The notes: a model not told the origin generated them from the sequence alone. 64,000 nt of DNA from Muribaculaceae bacterium (GCA_017399915.1 JAFQAS010000067.1:186001-250000); one strand, 5' to 3'; counted from the stretch's first letter, positions 25,377 to 35,195 are shown. Numbers and translations: made by a program.

Positions 25377-27359
25377 TTAATACATATTGTAATCTGTCGA
25401 TAATACCGAAAATTCTGTACGACGGTTTATTTGGTCGGCAATTTCTTGATCAGTTTCACTAAGGGTTAAGATAAATTCTTCGGTCAATTCTGTGCCTTCT
25501 TGGAATTGAGGATAATCATTTGCAATCTTTTTTGTCACAATTTTGGGACGAGTTTCGCCATATCCTTGATATTGCAAACGATCGGCACTTATGCCCACTT
25601 GTGTAAGATAATCTATCACCGATTTTGCGCGGCGATGCGACAAATCGATATTATAATCTTCTTCGCCCCAACGGTCGGTATGTGATGCCATTTCAATTGT
25701 GATATGTGGGTTGTCGCGAAGAATTTCGGCCAACTCATCAAGAGCCTCTTGCGATTCGGGTCGCAATGTAGCTTGGTCGAAATCGTAGAAGATATTTTCC
25801 ACCACATTGGGCTTATTTATCGATGCCAAGAAGAAATCAATACCATATTCGGCATCTTCTTCGGCATTATCACTTTCAAACGCTTGTTTTGAATTAAGAT
25901 AGCCCTTAGCTCCTGCCATCATCACATATTTCACGCCACGACGCAATGGAAATTTAAATGAGCCGTCATCGCGTGCAACCTCTTTTTGATTTGAACCATC
26001 GTTACCTACTATGCGTATCACCGCATTAGGGATTGGTTCTTCATCTTTATCAAGCACCCAACCCGATATTGAGATATTTAATTCGGGCAATTCAAATGAA
26101 TAAATGTGGTCATAACCTCTGCCATCGGTGCGATTAGTGCTGAAATACCCACTTTCACCATTTCCAAATGTGATACCGAAATCATCGGCCGAAGAGTTCA
26201 TCGGAGTGCCCATATTTGTCACATTCCAACGACCATCGGGTTGCAACTGAGCTTTGAATATATCCAATCCACCATATCCGGGGTGACCTGTTGAAGCAAA
26301 ATATAGCAAACTATCGGTGCGCACATATGGGAACATTTCATCACCGGGAGTGTTGATTAAATTACCCATATTTTCAAGCGAGCCTGCTTTTTCTTTCAAA
26401 TTTATACGCCACAAATCTTTGCCACCTTCTCCACCGGGCATATCAGATGTAAAATACAAATATATGCCATCGGGCGACACTGCAGGGTGTCCGTAGCTTG
26501 AAATAGTGTCGGAAGTTACCTCAAATTTCACCGGAGCGCTCCATTTAGCATCGGAGCGTTGTGAGGTGTATATCTCCACTCCTGTGCTTGAATTGAGTTC
26601 TCGGCGAGCCTTTGTGAGATACATTGTGTTGCCGTCGGGCGAAAATGCAACAATGCCTTCATCGAGATTGGTATTTAGTTCACCTTCCACCGCTTCGGGG
26701 CGTTGCCATTGACCTTTTTCGTTCTTTTTCGACATCCACACATCGCCGTTTTTCATACCGGTTATCTCACTTTTCTTATCACCGGTAACTTTCTCGTTTG
26801 TTGATGTAAAATATATCACATCACACGTTTTGTCGAAAAACATCGGAGCGTAATCAGCTCTACGCGAATTGAATAGTTTTTCATTCTTAACTATATATCG
26901 AGTCGTCTTCGACTTTTGGTTTTCCAATGCCATGCGACTACCTTCAAGACCGTTTTGAGCTACAAACGATTTGGGATCGCGCATAAGATATTGCTCATAT
27001 GCTGTAATTGCTTGAGCATATTTACCTTCGGCATGTAACATTTCAGCCAAATGCAGTTGAGCCGTTGAGTCGGGGAAGCCATAACGTATTGCATTTTGAT
27101 AAGCAGCCGATGCTCTTGCGCTCTGATTGAGCTTGCGATGACATTCAGCCATTTTATAAGCCACCTCACCACGCAATCCTCGTTGCTCTTTCTTAGTGAG
27201 TTTATTATATACTTTGCGGTATGTTTTAGAGGCATCGTGATACTCTCCACGCGCCATTTGCTCATCAGCCACCGACAATTTTGCTCCACGGCAACCGGTA
27301 AGCAACAATGCAAATATTATAGCTGTAAGATATACAATTCTATTCATATAAAAACACAT
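25377..27359 (-). CDS. PorE-like OmpA family lipoprotein (TPR, PD40 propeller, carboxypeptidase-regulatory-like, OmpA)
   Basis: Domain order: lipoprotein signal (FALLLTGC), tetratricopeptide-like helices (about 30-150), PD40 beta-propeller repeats (about 165-425, with PDGNTMYLT, SPDGIYLYFTSD and YFASTGHPGYGGLDIF), a short carboxypeptidase-regulatory-like domain (about 430-510), and a C-terminal OmpA peptidoglycan-binding domain (MASHTDRWGEEDYNIDLSHRRA). This is the architecture of PorE, a type IX secretion component of Porphyromonas, though similar proteins occur without that system. The start is likely the second methionine (MNRIVYL, 27347), which gives a normal signal length. First gene of the run to xpt. 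Confidence 0.88.
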   Translation of the reverse strand: MCFYMNRIVYLTAIIFALLLTGCRGAKLSVADEQMARGEYHDASKTYRKVYNKLTKKEQRGLRGEVAYKMAECHRKLNQSARASAAYQNAIRYGFPDSTAQLHLAEMLHAEGKYAQAITAYEQYLMRDPKSFVAQNGLEGSRMALENQKSKTTRYIVKNEKLFNSRRADYAPMFFDKTCDVIYFTSTNEKVTGDKKSEITGMKNGDVWMSKKNEKGQWQRPEAVEGELNTNLDEGIVAFSPDGNTMYLTKARRELNSSTGVEIYTSQRSDAKWSAPVKFEVTSDTISSYGHPAVSPDGIYLYFTSDMPGGEGGKDLWRINLKEKAGSLENMGNLINTPGDEMFPYVRTDSLLYFASTGHPGYGGLDIFKAQLQPDGRWNVTNMGTPMNSSADDFGITFGNGESGYFSTNRTDGRGYDHIYSFELPELNISISGWVLDKDEEPIPNAVIRIVGNDGSNQKEVARDDGSFKFPLRRGVKYVMMAGAKGYLNSKQAFESDNAEEDAEYGIDFFLASINKPNVVENIFYDFDQATLRPESQEALDELAEILRDNPHITIEMASHTDRWGEEDYNIDLSHRRAKSVIDYLTQVGISADRLQYQGYGETRPKIVTKKIANDYPQFQEGTELTEEFILTLSETDQEIADQINRRTEFSVLSTDYNMY

Positions 27360-27509
27360 TTATAATCAGGCTATTTTCTATGCCTTAAATTATATAACGT
27401 AACTTCTACCCTCTATATTTTTCACAAAGCACAAATTTACTAAAAGTTTTTCACTTTCTTCACCTTTCGACGACTCCCGTGCATGCAACATCATTAAAAT
27501 TTACATCAA

Positions 27510-27542
27510 TTTGCGATTTATGAAACTATTATTGTATCTTTG
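27510..27542 (+). promoter_or_regulatory. Promoter of the tricorn-type protease gene
   Basis: TTTG at 27510-27513, a 21-base spacer and TATCTTTG at 27535-27542 match the Bacteroidota consensus, 46 bases before the start codon. Confidence 0.75.
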
Positions 27543-27587
27543 CATAAGCACTATATTGCCAAATTAACAACATAAAATATATCTACA

Positions 27588-30500
27588 ATGAAGAAAAGAT
27601 TATTGGCTATATCATTAGCCACAATTGCTATTGGTGCATCGGCTGCTACTCCCATGTGGCTTCGCGATGTGAAGATTTCGCCCGATGGCACACAAATTTT
27701 ATTTACCTACAAAGGTGATATCTACAAAGTGGCAACTGAAGGGGGTGACGCAACTCGACTCACCGCCCTCGACTCTTATGAGTCAATGCCCATATGGTCG
27801 CCCGACGGAAAAACTATCGCATTTCTCAGCGACCGAAACGGAGGACAAGACATTTTCACGATGAGTGCCGGTGGAGGCAAAGCCACTCGCATCACATTCT
27901 CATCTGAGTCAGAAACACCCGAGTCATTCTCTCCCGATGGCAAACATATCATCTTCTCTGCAGCGCTTCAAGACCCTGCCGAAAGCGCCATGTTCCCTTC
28001 TCGTCGCCTCACCGAGCTTTATAGCATTCCCGTTGAAGGAGGTCGTACAAAAATGATACTCGCATCGCCTGCCCAAATGATAAACTATACTGCCGATAAA
28101 AAATCTTTCCTATATCAAGACCAAAAAGGCATGGAAGATGAATGGCGTAAGCATCACACCTCATCAATCGCTCGCGATGTGTGGTTTTATGATGCAACAT
28201 CAGGACAACACAAGAATCTCACCGACCACGCCGGCGAGGATCGCAACCCTGTGATGGGCATTGATGGCAACACTGTTTATTTCCTTAGTGAACGTAACGG
28301 AGGTTCGATGAATGTATATTCATTCCCACTCAACAATCCTAAGAATGTAACTGCTGTAACCACATTTAAAACTCACCCTGTGCGATTCCTTTCTCAAGGA
28401 GCGAACGGCACTTTAGCATTCACCTATAATGGTGAGATATACACTAAACAAGGTAACAATAAGCCATCAAAAGTGGCTATTAACATTGTTTCTGACGACG
28501 AAACACCCGAAAAGAAACTCAGCGTGACATCGGGAGCATCGGCTGCTACAGTTTCGCCCGATGGCAAACAAGTTGCGTTTATTAAACGTGGTGAATTATT
28601 TGTCACTTCAAGCGAATATGCCACCACCAAACAAATCACTCACACCGCTGCCGCCGAGCGTCAACCTTCATGGGCTGCCGACAATCGCACTATCGCATAT
28701 ACCAGTGAACGCGACGGTCATTGGAACATCTACACCGCAACTATCGCCCGTAAAGATGACCCCAACTTCCCCAATGCCACTATTATCGAAGAAAAAGCAT
28801 TGTTTGATGACAATATCGAGCGTACATATCCTCAATACTCACCCGATGGGAAACAACTTGCGTTCATTCAAGACCGCAATAAATTGATGATTATGGACGT
28901 AAAGAGCAAAAAAGTGCGCCAAGTCACCGATGGTTCTACTCATGCTCGTCGCAATGGTGGGTTCAACTACTCATGGTCGCCCGATGGCAAATGGTTCGTT
29001 CTCGAAGTGGTCGACAATATGCACGACCCATATAGCGATATCGCAATCGTAAGTGCCGAAGGTGGTAAAATCACCAACATCACTCGCAGTGGTTACTTCG
29101 ACGAAATGCCTCGTTGGGTAATGGACGGAAATGCAATATTATTCTTGTCGGAACGCTATGGTATGCGCAACCATGCATCATGGGGCTCTATGAGCGATGT
29201 GATGCTTGTGTTCCTCAACCAAGATGCATATGACAAATATCGTCTAAGCGAAGAAGATTACGCATTATATAAAGAGGTTGAAAAAGCCCAAAAGAAAGAA
29301 GCCGACTCAAAGAAGAAAGATGACAAGAAAAATAAAGATGATAAAAAATCAGATAAAGCCGATGCCGAAAAAGCATCAAAAGATATCGTTGTTGAACTTG
29401 AAGGCATTGAAGACCGCATTGTAAGACTCACGCCTAATTCTTCAAATATTGGCAATGCTATCATCACTAAAGATGGCGATAACCTTTATTACCTTTCAGC
29501 GGTTGAGAATGGTTATGACTTGTGGAAAATCAAACTTCGCAAACCCGATGCTAAAATCGTGAGCAAGCTCAATGCCGGTGGCATGTCAATGGAAATGGAT
29601 AAATCGGGCAATATCTACCTTCTCGGTAGCCGCTCCATGAAAAAGCTTGCCCCTGCAAGTGACAAACTCACCTCTATCACATACTCAACCACAATGAAAC
29701 TCGATGCTCCGGCCGAACGCGAATATATGTTTGACTACGTGGCTCGTCAAGAGCGTGAAATGTTCTATGTAACAGATATGCATGGTGTGGATTGGGAAAT
29801 GATGACCAAAAACTATCGTCAATTCCTTCCACATATTAACAACAACTACGACTTTGCCGAAATGCTTAGCGAATGGCTCGGCGAACTAAATGTGTCGCAC
29901 ACCGGTGGTAGATATGGAGGCCAAGCCCCTACCGATGCTACCGCTTCGCTCGGCTTGCTTTATGATTGGAGCTACGACAAAGACGGATTGAAAGTAGCAG
30001 AAGTGCTCGAAAAAGGTCCATTCGATCGCTCTTCTTCAAAAGTAAAAGCCGGTTGCATCATCGAAAAAATCAATGGTAATGAAATCAAGTCGGACAAAGA
30101 TTATACCACTCTATTAAACGGCATCGCTAAAACCAAAACCTTAGTGTCAATCTACGATCCTACGTCGGGTGAACGTTGGGACGAAGTGATTCTTCCTATC
30201 ACATCGGGTGCTCAATCATCGTTGCTCTACAATCGTTGGATCAAACAACGTGCTGCCGATGTGGAACGTTGGTCAAACGGCCGCTTGGGATATGTTCACA
30301 TTCAATCAATGAGCGATGGCAGTTTCCGTGAAGTTTATGCCGATGTGCTCGGTAAATACAACCACTGCGAAGGGATTGTTATCGACACTCGTTGGAATGG
30401 CGGTGGTCGACTCCATGAAGATATCGAAGTATTGTTTAGCGGTGAAAAATATTTCACACAAGTGGTGCGTGGTGTTGAAGCGTGCGACATGCCAAGCCGC

Positions 30501-30839
30501 CGTTGGAACAAGCCAAGCATCATGGTGCAATGCGAAGCCAACTACAGCAATGCTCACGGCACGCCATGGGTATATAAACATCGTGGATTGGGCAAGCTCG
30601 TGGGTATGCCTGTTCCCGGCACAATGACAAGTGTGAATTGGGTTACATTGCAAGACCCCTCATTGGTGTTTGGTATCCCTGTAGTGGGTTATCGACTACC
30701 CGACGGCTCATATTTGGAAAACAGCCAACTTGAACCCGACATCAAAGTAGCCAACGACCCCGCGACCGTAGTAACCGGCGAAGACACCCAACTCCGCGTC
30801 GCAGTTGAAACACTACTCAACGATTTGGATAAAAAGTAA
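27588..30839 (+). CDS. Tricorn protease homologue (S41 family, PD40 and PDZ)
   Basis: A 1083-residue exported protein (signal peptide ending GASA). Residues about 30-530 contain PD40/propeller repeats (SPDGKTIAF, SPDGKHIIF, SPDGKQLAF). A Lys/Asp-rich insert lies at about 565-600. The core has the SH pair at S770-H771 (ELNVSHTGG), a PDZ domain at about 800-880, and the S41 domain with candidate nucleophile S987 (NYSNAHG) and E1044 (YLENSQLEPD), consistent with the Ser-His-Ser-Glu tetrad of archaeal tricorn. It probably degrades peptides in the periplasm for nutrition; the signal peptide is the main difference from cytoplasmic tricorn. Confidence 0.92.
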   Translation: MKKRLLAISLATIAIGASAATPMWLRDVKISPDGTQILFTYKGDIYKVATEGGDATRLTALDSYESMPIWSPDGKTIAFLSDRNGGQDIFTMSAGGGKATRITFSSESETPESFSPDGKHIIFSAALQDPAESAMFPSRRLTELYSIPVEGGRTKMILASPAQMINYTADKKSFLYQDQKGMEDEWRKHHTSSIARDVWFYDATSGQHKNLTDHAGEDRNPVMGIDGNTVYFLSERNGGSMNVYSFPLNNPKNVTAVTTFKTHPVRFLSQGANGTLAFTYNGEIYTKQGNNKPSKVAINIVSDDETPEKKLSVTSGASAATVSPDGKQVAFIKRGELFVTSSEYATTKQITHTAAAERQPSWAADNRTIAYTSERDGHWNIYTATIARKDDPNFPNATIIEEKALFDDNIERTYPQYSPDGKQLAFIQDRNKLMIMDVKSKKVRQVTDGSTHARRNGGFNYSWSPDGKWFVLEVVDNMHDPYSDIAIVSAEGGKITNITRSGYFDEMPRWVMDGNAILFLSERYGMRNHASWGSMSDVMLVFLNQDAYDKYRLSEEDYALYKEVEKAQKKEADSKKKDDKKNKDDKKSDKADAEKASKDIVVELEGIEDRIVRLTPNSSNIGNAIITKDGDNLYYLSAVENGYDLWKIKLRKPDAKIVSKLNAGGMSMEMDKSGNIYLLGSRSMKKLAPASDKLTSITYSTTMKLDAPAEREYMFDYVARQEREMFYVTDMHGVDWEMMTKNYRQFLPHINNNYDFAEMLSEWLGELNVSHTGGRYGGQAPTDATASLGLLYDWSYDKDGLKVAEVLEKGPFDRSSSKVKAGCIIEKINGNEIKSDKDYTTLLNGIAKTKTLVSIYDPTSGERWDEVILPITSGAQSSLLYNRWIKQRAADVERWSNGRLGYVHIQSMSDGSFREVYADVLGKYNHCEGIVIDTRWNGGGRLHEDIEVLFSGEKYFTQVVRGVEACDMPSRRWNKPSIMVQCEANYSNAHGTPWVYKHRGLGKLVGMPVPGTMTSVNWVTLQDPSLVFGIPVVGYRLPDGSYLENSQLEPDIKVANDPATVVTGEDTQLRVAVETLLNDLDKK

Positions 30840-30873
30840 TTTGTAGAAATAGAGATTTTCCTCACAAATACTC

Positions 30874-30918
30874 AAATAATAAGAGCGTCAATTTTAAAAA
30901 TTGACGCTCTTATTATTT
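30874..30918. terminator. Perfect bidirectional terminator
   Basis: A perfect 45-base inverted repeat (AATAATAAGAGCGTCAATTTT and its complement) lies between the converging tricorn and SH3 genes, with T runs in both directions. Confidence 0.9.
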
Positions 30919-30939
30919 ATTGAAATTGCTCACAAAATT

Positions 30940-31434
30940 TCATTTCCATTTTACTGTTACATCTTTTTTGCGGACATATAATGCATCGTGGGCTATCAAT
31001 AATACATAGAAGCCGTCATTTTCATAAAATTCATCAGCGATAATGGTGCCACGAGGTACTGATGTGAAGTATTCATAAGGATTTTCGCCATAACTTTCAA
31101 CATAAATAGGAGTATTGTTTTTCTTAGCTACAATCACTTTCTCTCCATAGCCGGTATACCAATCTTGTGTGCCAATGTATTTACCATTACACCAACCGGT
31201 TACTTTTCCCACACTCACTTTAACCCAATTCTCTTGTTGTGCGCGCCAAACACCTTGTCCCAGACCGTGAGATTGCATCCAAAGTTGCGTGAGTATTTTT
31301 GACTTTGCTGATGGACGCTGGCGAACATTAACAAAACCGTCATCAGACACTGCATATACCACAGTAAACACCTCTTGAGACCACAACAAACCGCACATCA
31401 TTAGAGCGGCAAATAACATCATAATTTTTTTCAT
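30940..31434 (-). CDS. Exported SH3-domain protein
   Basis: A 164-residue protein with a signal peptide (MKKIMMLFAALMMCGLLWSQ) and a bacterial SH3 domain (SDDGFVNVRQRPSAKSKILTQ) at about 30-85. The second half repeats hydrophobic strand patterns (KVIVAKKNNTPIYVESYG) and may be a divergent second SH3 unit. Such domains bind peptidoglycan or peptides in the periplasm. A CAAAGATA box (31465-31472; TATCTTTG on the coding strand) is a likely -7 element. It stands alone between two terminators. Confidence 0.8.
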   Translation of the reverse strand: MKKIMMLFAALMMCGLLWSQEVFTVVYAVSDDGFVNVRQRPSAKSKILTQLWMQSHGLGQGVWRAQQENWVKVSVGKVTGWCNGKYIGTQDWYTGYGEKVIVAKKNNTPIYVESYGENPYEYFTSVPRGTIIADEFYENDGFYVLLIAHDALYVRKKDVTVKWK

Positions 31435-31499
31435 AGTTTTTATATTTTTATGTCAGTATTTCTACAAAGATACAAATGATTTCACATATTCTATACAAA

Positions 31500-31534
31500 C
31501 AACGGCGTGTCAATTGAAAATAGACACACCGTTG
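31500..31534. terminator. Terminator of the arginine operon
   Basis: CAACGGCGTGTC pairs with GACACACCGTTG (one G-U) just after the argC stop on the minus strand. Confidence 0.75.
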
Positions 31535-31562
31535 AAGTTATATAACAAATATTTATTCTAAA

Positions 31563-32534
31563 TTAGAATGCCGATGGTTTGAGGCGGAGGCCTACACGTT
31601 CATGTAGACCGAAGAGAAGGTTCATGTTGTGGACTGCTTGTCCCGATGCCCCTTTCACAAGATTGTCGATTACCGAGGTGATAAGCAATTTACCTTCTAC
31701 TTTTTCAAGGTGAAGAATACATTTGTTGGTGTTTACCACATCTTTCAAGTCGGGAGCTTTGTCGGTCACGAATGTAAAGTTGTGGTCATCGTAATATTCT
31801 TCATATAGTTTCTTGATTTCGTCGAGTTCGATAGGACAATCCATATACACGATAGCCATGATGCCACGAGAGAAGCAGCCACGCACCGGAATGAAATTAA
31901 TGTCGGCGTTAAAGCTATTTTGCAATGATTTGAGCGATTGTTTTATCTCGGCAAGGTGTTGATGCTTAAATGGCTTGTAAATCGACACGTTGTCATTGCG
32001 CCATGAGAAGTGAGATGTGGCCGAAGGCTTTACACCGGCACCGGTAGAACCGGTAATGGCAGTAACATGAATATCACTATTGAGCATCAAATTTTTAGCC
32101 AATGGAAGGAGCGCCAATTGAATTGCAGTAGCAAAACAACCGGGATTAGCCACACGAGTAGCACCACGCACGATACGTTTGCGATTTAATTCGGGCAACC
32201 CGTACACAAATTCATGCGTACCATCTTCGATGCGGTAGTCGGTCGAAAGGTCAATGATGCGAAGTTCTTGAGGCACTTCGTGGCTTTCCATAAACTTGCG
32301 AGTTTCACCATGAGGAGTGCAGCAGAAAAGCACATCAATTTCTTCCCAAGGAGTTTGGTCGGTAAACACCAAATCGGTTTCGCCAATCAAACCTTGATGC
32401 ACGTTTGCCACTTTATTTCCGGCATTACTGCTACTATTTACCCATTTTATTTCCACGTCGGGGTGATTTAATAACAGTCGAAGCAATTCGCCTGCAGTAT
32501 ATCCGGCCCCGCCTATTATTCCGGCTTTTATCAT
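31563..32534 (-). CDS. argC: N-acetyl-gamma-glutamyl-phosphate reductase
   Basis: ArgC reduces N-acetylglutamyl phosphate to the semialdehyde with NADPH, the third step of ornithine synthesis. The 323-residue protein has the N-terminal dinucleotide loop GGAGYTAGELLRLL, the active-site cysteine in VANPGCFATA, and the GASGQAVHNMNL motif near the C-terminus. It is the last gene of the minus-strand argR-GNAT-argG-pspC-argC group. No argD or argB follows in the window. Confidence 0.95.
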   Translation of the reverse strand: MIKAGIIGGAGYTAGELLRLLLNHPDVEIKWVNSSSNAGNKVANVHQGLIGETDLVFTDQTPWEEIDVLFCCTPHGETRKFMESHEVPQELRIIDLSTDYRIEDGTHEFVYGLPELNRKRIVRGATRVANPGCFATAIQLALLPLAKNLMLNSDIHVTAITGSTGAGVKPSATSHFSWRNDNVSIYKPFKHQHLAEIKQSLKSLQNSFNADINFIPVRGCFSRGIMAIVYMDCPIELDEIKKLYEEYYDDHNFTFVTDKAPDLKDVVNTNKCILHLEKVEGKLLITSVIDNLVKGASGQAVHNMNLLFGLHERVGLRLKPSAF

Positions 32535-32543
32535 AATTAACTA

Positions 32544-32714
32544 TTAATTTTCTTCAGGTAATGCAATCATTAAAATTAAATAAACTAATGCTCCACCAAA
32601 TATCACAAATAAGAGTCGAACAACAAAAGTGTCAACTCCAAAGAATTCAGCAATTCCTCCGCAGACTCCTGCAAAAACCCTATCTGTTGTTGAACGCCTT
32701 AGTTTTTTATACAT
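32544..32714 (-). CDS. Small PspC-domain membrane protein inside the arginine operon
   Basis: A 56-residue protein read from ATG at 32714 to TAA at 32544. It starts MYKKLRRSTTDRVFAGVCGG and continues IAEFFGVDTFVVRLLFVIFGG, the PspC signature (basic start, VCGGIAE-type turn, one long hydrophobic helix). PspC domains occur in phage-shock and membrane-stress proteins. The gene fits exactly between argG (2-base gap) and argC (9-base gap), so it must be transcribed with arginine genes. Why is unclear. The motif and the close fit between neighbours make it a convincing gene in spite of its size. Confidence 0.9.
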   Translation of the reverse strand: MYKKLRRSTTDRVFAGVCGGIAEFFGVDTFVVRLLFVIFGGALVYLILMIALPEEN

Positions 32715-32716
32715 TA

Positions 32717-33919
32717 TTAGATTTGTTCGTCGTTATGGTTAGCATAATAAGCACGAAGAGCAGTAGCCGACACTTTGATGAACCCTTTGGCGTCGTCGGC
32801 AGTCCAACCCTTTTGAGTTTCGCCATATTCACCAAATTTATTTTTCACCAAGTCGTCTTTACTTTCCACTCCCACTGTAGAGAATCCAAGAGGACGAAGT
32901 TCAAGAATAGCAGTACCATTCACATTGCGTTGAGAGTTTTCGAGCATGGCTTCGATGTCGCGCATCACCGGTTCGAGATATTGGCTTTCGTGGAGGAACA
33001 TTCCATACCATGTTGCCACTTGATCTTTCCAGTATTGTTGCCATTTACTCAATGTATATTTTTCGAGGAAACGGTGAGCTCCGATGATAAGCATTGGAGC
33101 AGCAGCCTCAAAACCTACACGTCCCTTGATGCCGATGATAGTGTCGCCCACGTGCATGTCGCGACCTACGCCATAAGCAGCACCAATTTCTTCAACCTTT
33201 TGGATTGCTTCGATTGGGTCATCGTAGCGCACATCATTTACGGCTTTCAACTCACCTTTTTCAAATGTAAGGCGGAGTTGCTCGGTTCCTTCTTTTTCGC
33301 AATGTTTGAGGTATGCGCTTTCGGGAAGTCCTTGAGCTGAGTCGAGAATTTCGCCACCACAGATAGAGGTACCCCAAAGACCTACGTTGTAGCTATATTT
33401 GAGTTTTGTGAAGTCGGCAGCAAAACCGTTTTTATTGAGATAGTCGATTTCTTCTTGACGAGAAAGATTATTGTCGCGAGTGAGAGTGATAATTTCCACA
33501 CCCGGAGCCATCACGAGGAATGTCATATCGAAACGGATTTGGTCGTTACCTGCACCGGTTGAACCATGAGCGATAGCATCGGCACCAATTTCGTTTGCAT
33601 AACGAGCAATAGCGATAGCTTGGAAAATGCGTTCAGAACTTACCGAGATGGGATAAGTGCCATTGCGCAACACATTTCCATAAACCATATATTTAAGACT
33701 CTTTTCGTAATACTCACGAGTGACGTCAAGAGTTACATATTTTGTAGCACCAAGTTTATAAGCATTTGCCTCGTTTGTGGCAAGTTGTTCGGGGCTGAAA
33801 CCACCGGTATTTGCACATGCGGCATATACTTCATAACCCATTTCTTTTGCAAGATACATCACAGTGTAAGAGGTATCAAGACCTCCACTAAATGCAACTA
33901 CTACTTTTTTCTTTCCCAT
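32717..33919 (-). CDS. argG: Argininosuccinate synthase
   Basis: ArgG joins citrulline and aspartate using ATP, the penultimate step of arginine synthesis. The 400-residue protein has the ATP P-loop AFSGGLDTSYT near the start, the AHGSTGAGNDQIRFD motif and the GRDMHVGDTIIGIKGRVGFEAAAP block. Length matches the family. A long antisense open frame at 32561-33340 is a shadow. It is the third gene of the arginine operon, 27 bases after the GNAT gene. Confidence 0.96.
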   Translation of the reverse strand: MGKKKVVVAFSGGLDTSYTVMYLAKEMGYEVYAACANTGGFSPEQLATNEANAYKLGATKYVTLDVTREYYEKSLKYMVYGNVLRNGTYPISVSSERIFQAIAIARYANEIGADAIAHGSTGAGNDQIRFDMTFLVMAPGVEIITLTRDNNLSRQEEIDYLNKNGFAADFTKLKYSYNVGLWGTSICGGEILDSAQGLPESAYLKHCEKEGTEQLRLTFEKGELKAVNDVRYDDPIEAIQKVEEIGAAYGVGRDMHVGDTIIGIKGRVGFEAAAPMLIIGAHRFLEKYTLSKWQQYWKDQVATWYGMFLHESQYLEPVMRDIEAMLENSQRNVNGTAILELRPLGFSTVGVESKDDLVKNKFGEYGETQKGWTADDAKGFIKVSATALRAYYANHNDEQI

Positions 33920-33946
33920 TTTTATTTTGTTTTCTATATTATTCTA

Positions 33947-34537
33947 TTAATCTTCGCTATCGATATCAGTGTTAAGACTATATCGATGATATTGTGTTTC
34001 TTTGGGGTCATACAACAACCCTACACATAGACATTTGTGACCTCCATTGCGTTGAAGGATATCAAAATTCACACAACTTTCACAACCTTTCCAAAATGCA
34101 GGGTCGGTAGTGAGTTGATCGAATGTCACAGGACGATATCCCAATTCAAAATTCATCTTCATCACTGCCGCACCGGTAGTCAATGAAAAGATTTTAGCAT
34201 CGGGATACATTTCGCGTGAAAGTTTGAAGATGCGGCGTTTGATGCGAGTCGCGAGCCCTAATCCACGGAATTTATCGGCAACGATAAGCCCTGAATTGGC
34301 AACAAATTCTTTATTACTCCAACTTTCGATATAACTAAATCCGGCAAACTCGCCATTGCAAAGAGCAACAACGGCTTTGCGTTCAAGCATTTTTTGTTTC
34401 ACATATTCAGGAGAACGTTTTGCAATACCGGTGCCACGCACTTTAGCGGCACGGTTGATGGTGTCGAGAATTTCATCGACATATTTCACATGTTCTTCTG
34501 AGGCGACTACTACTTCTATTTTATTAGTGTCATCCAT
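33947..34537 (-). CDS. GNAT acetyltransferase of the arginine operon (candidate N-acetylglutamate synthase)
   Basis: A 196-residue GNAT protein. The acetyl-CoA region is ADKFRGLGLATRIKRRIFKLSREM; GEFAGFSYIESW and FSLTTGAAVMKMNFELGYRP are conserved strands. A C-terminal cysteine-containing tail (GCESCVNFDILQ, then KCLCVGLLYDP) is a mark of this operon-linked family in Bacteroidota. Sitting between argR and argG, it may make N-acetylglutamate, the first arginine intermediate; this is inferred from context. Confidence 0.8.
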   Translation of the reverse strand: MDDTNKIEVVVASEEHVKYVDEILDTINRAAKVRGTGIAKRSPEYVKQKMLERKAVVALCNGEFAGFSYIESWSNKEFVANSGLIVADKFRGLGLATRIKRRIFKLSREMYPDAKIFSLTTGAAVMKMNFELGYRPVTFDQLTTDPAFWKGCESCVNFDILQRNGGHKCLCVGLLYDPKETQYHRYSLNTDIDSED

Positions 34538-34576
34538 TTTTTCAAAAATATACCTTATACAATAATTATAAAATTA

Positions 34577-35101
34577 CTAATCTATATCTTCGCCTAAAAA
34601 TTGGCCTTTGGCAGCTTCAAGCACTGATTGTGGCAAAAATGAACTGAAAAGCTCATACAAATCTCTGCGATTTGAGGTTTCATTCACTACTGCAAACACC
34701 GTGTCGGCGCCGGGGATAGTTCCCAATATATGATGCGACTCAAGCATATCAAGGTCATATGCCAACCCGCTGGCATAGCCATTGCGAGTTTTTATCACAA
34801 CCAAATTGCCCGACACACTCAACGACAATGCCGCAGGGTGTAACGATGATTGAACAGTATTTTGCGACTTTGCAAATGGTTCATTGCTCATGCGATGCGA
34901 ATCGGCTATGATGTAGCGATAGCCTCCCATATCGGTGGCAATCTTTGTGGTTCGCAACATTTTCAAATCGCGTGAAAGTGTAGCTTGAGTAACAATATAC
35001 CCACGTATCGCAAGTTGTTTTGACAATTCTTCCTGACTACCTATCGAGTTGTGTGTAAGAATATCAACTATTACCGGCAATCGAGATTTTCTCTTTTTCA
35101 T
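34577..35101 (-). CDS. argR: Arginine repressor ArgR
   Basis: ArgR is the hexameric regulator that uses arginine as corepressor. The 174-residue protein has an N-terminal winged helix (SQEELSKQLAIRGYIVTQATLSRDLKML), a linker, and a C-terminal oligomerisation/arginine domain containing GTIPGADTVFAV (in ArgR the GT-D-T segment binds arginine). It is about 20 residues longer than E. coli ArgR, mainly in the linker. It heads the operon; a CAAAGATA (35125-35132) just upstream reads TATCTTTG on its strand. Autoregulation is likely, though no ARG box is clear. Confidence 0.93.
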   Translation of the reverse strand: MKKRKSRLPVIVDILTHNSIGSQEELSKQLAIRGYIVTQATLSRDLKMLRTTKIATDMGGYRYIIADSHRMSNEPFAKSQNTVQSSLHPAALSLSVSGNLVVIKTRNGYASGLAYDLDMLESHHILGTIPGADTVFAVVNETSNRRDLYELFSSFLPQSVLEAAKGQFLGEDID

Positions 35102-35151
35102 AATAGACGAAATTTATTTCTATGCAAAGATACTACTAAATATTGAATAAA

Positions 35152-35195
35152 AATAGAAATCGCATAAATATTTAAGGAATTATGCGATTTCTATT
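35152..35195. terminator. Terminator after waaA
   Basis: AATAGAAATCGCATAA pairs perfectly with TTATGCGATTTCTATT, in the gap between the waaA stop and argR. Confidence 0.85.

Noticed and set aside
32561-33340. 259-residue plus-strand open frame opposite argG
   Set aside because: Antisense shadow of argG and pspC, with no family resemblance.
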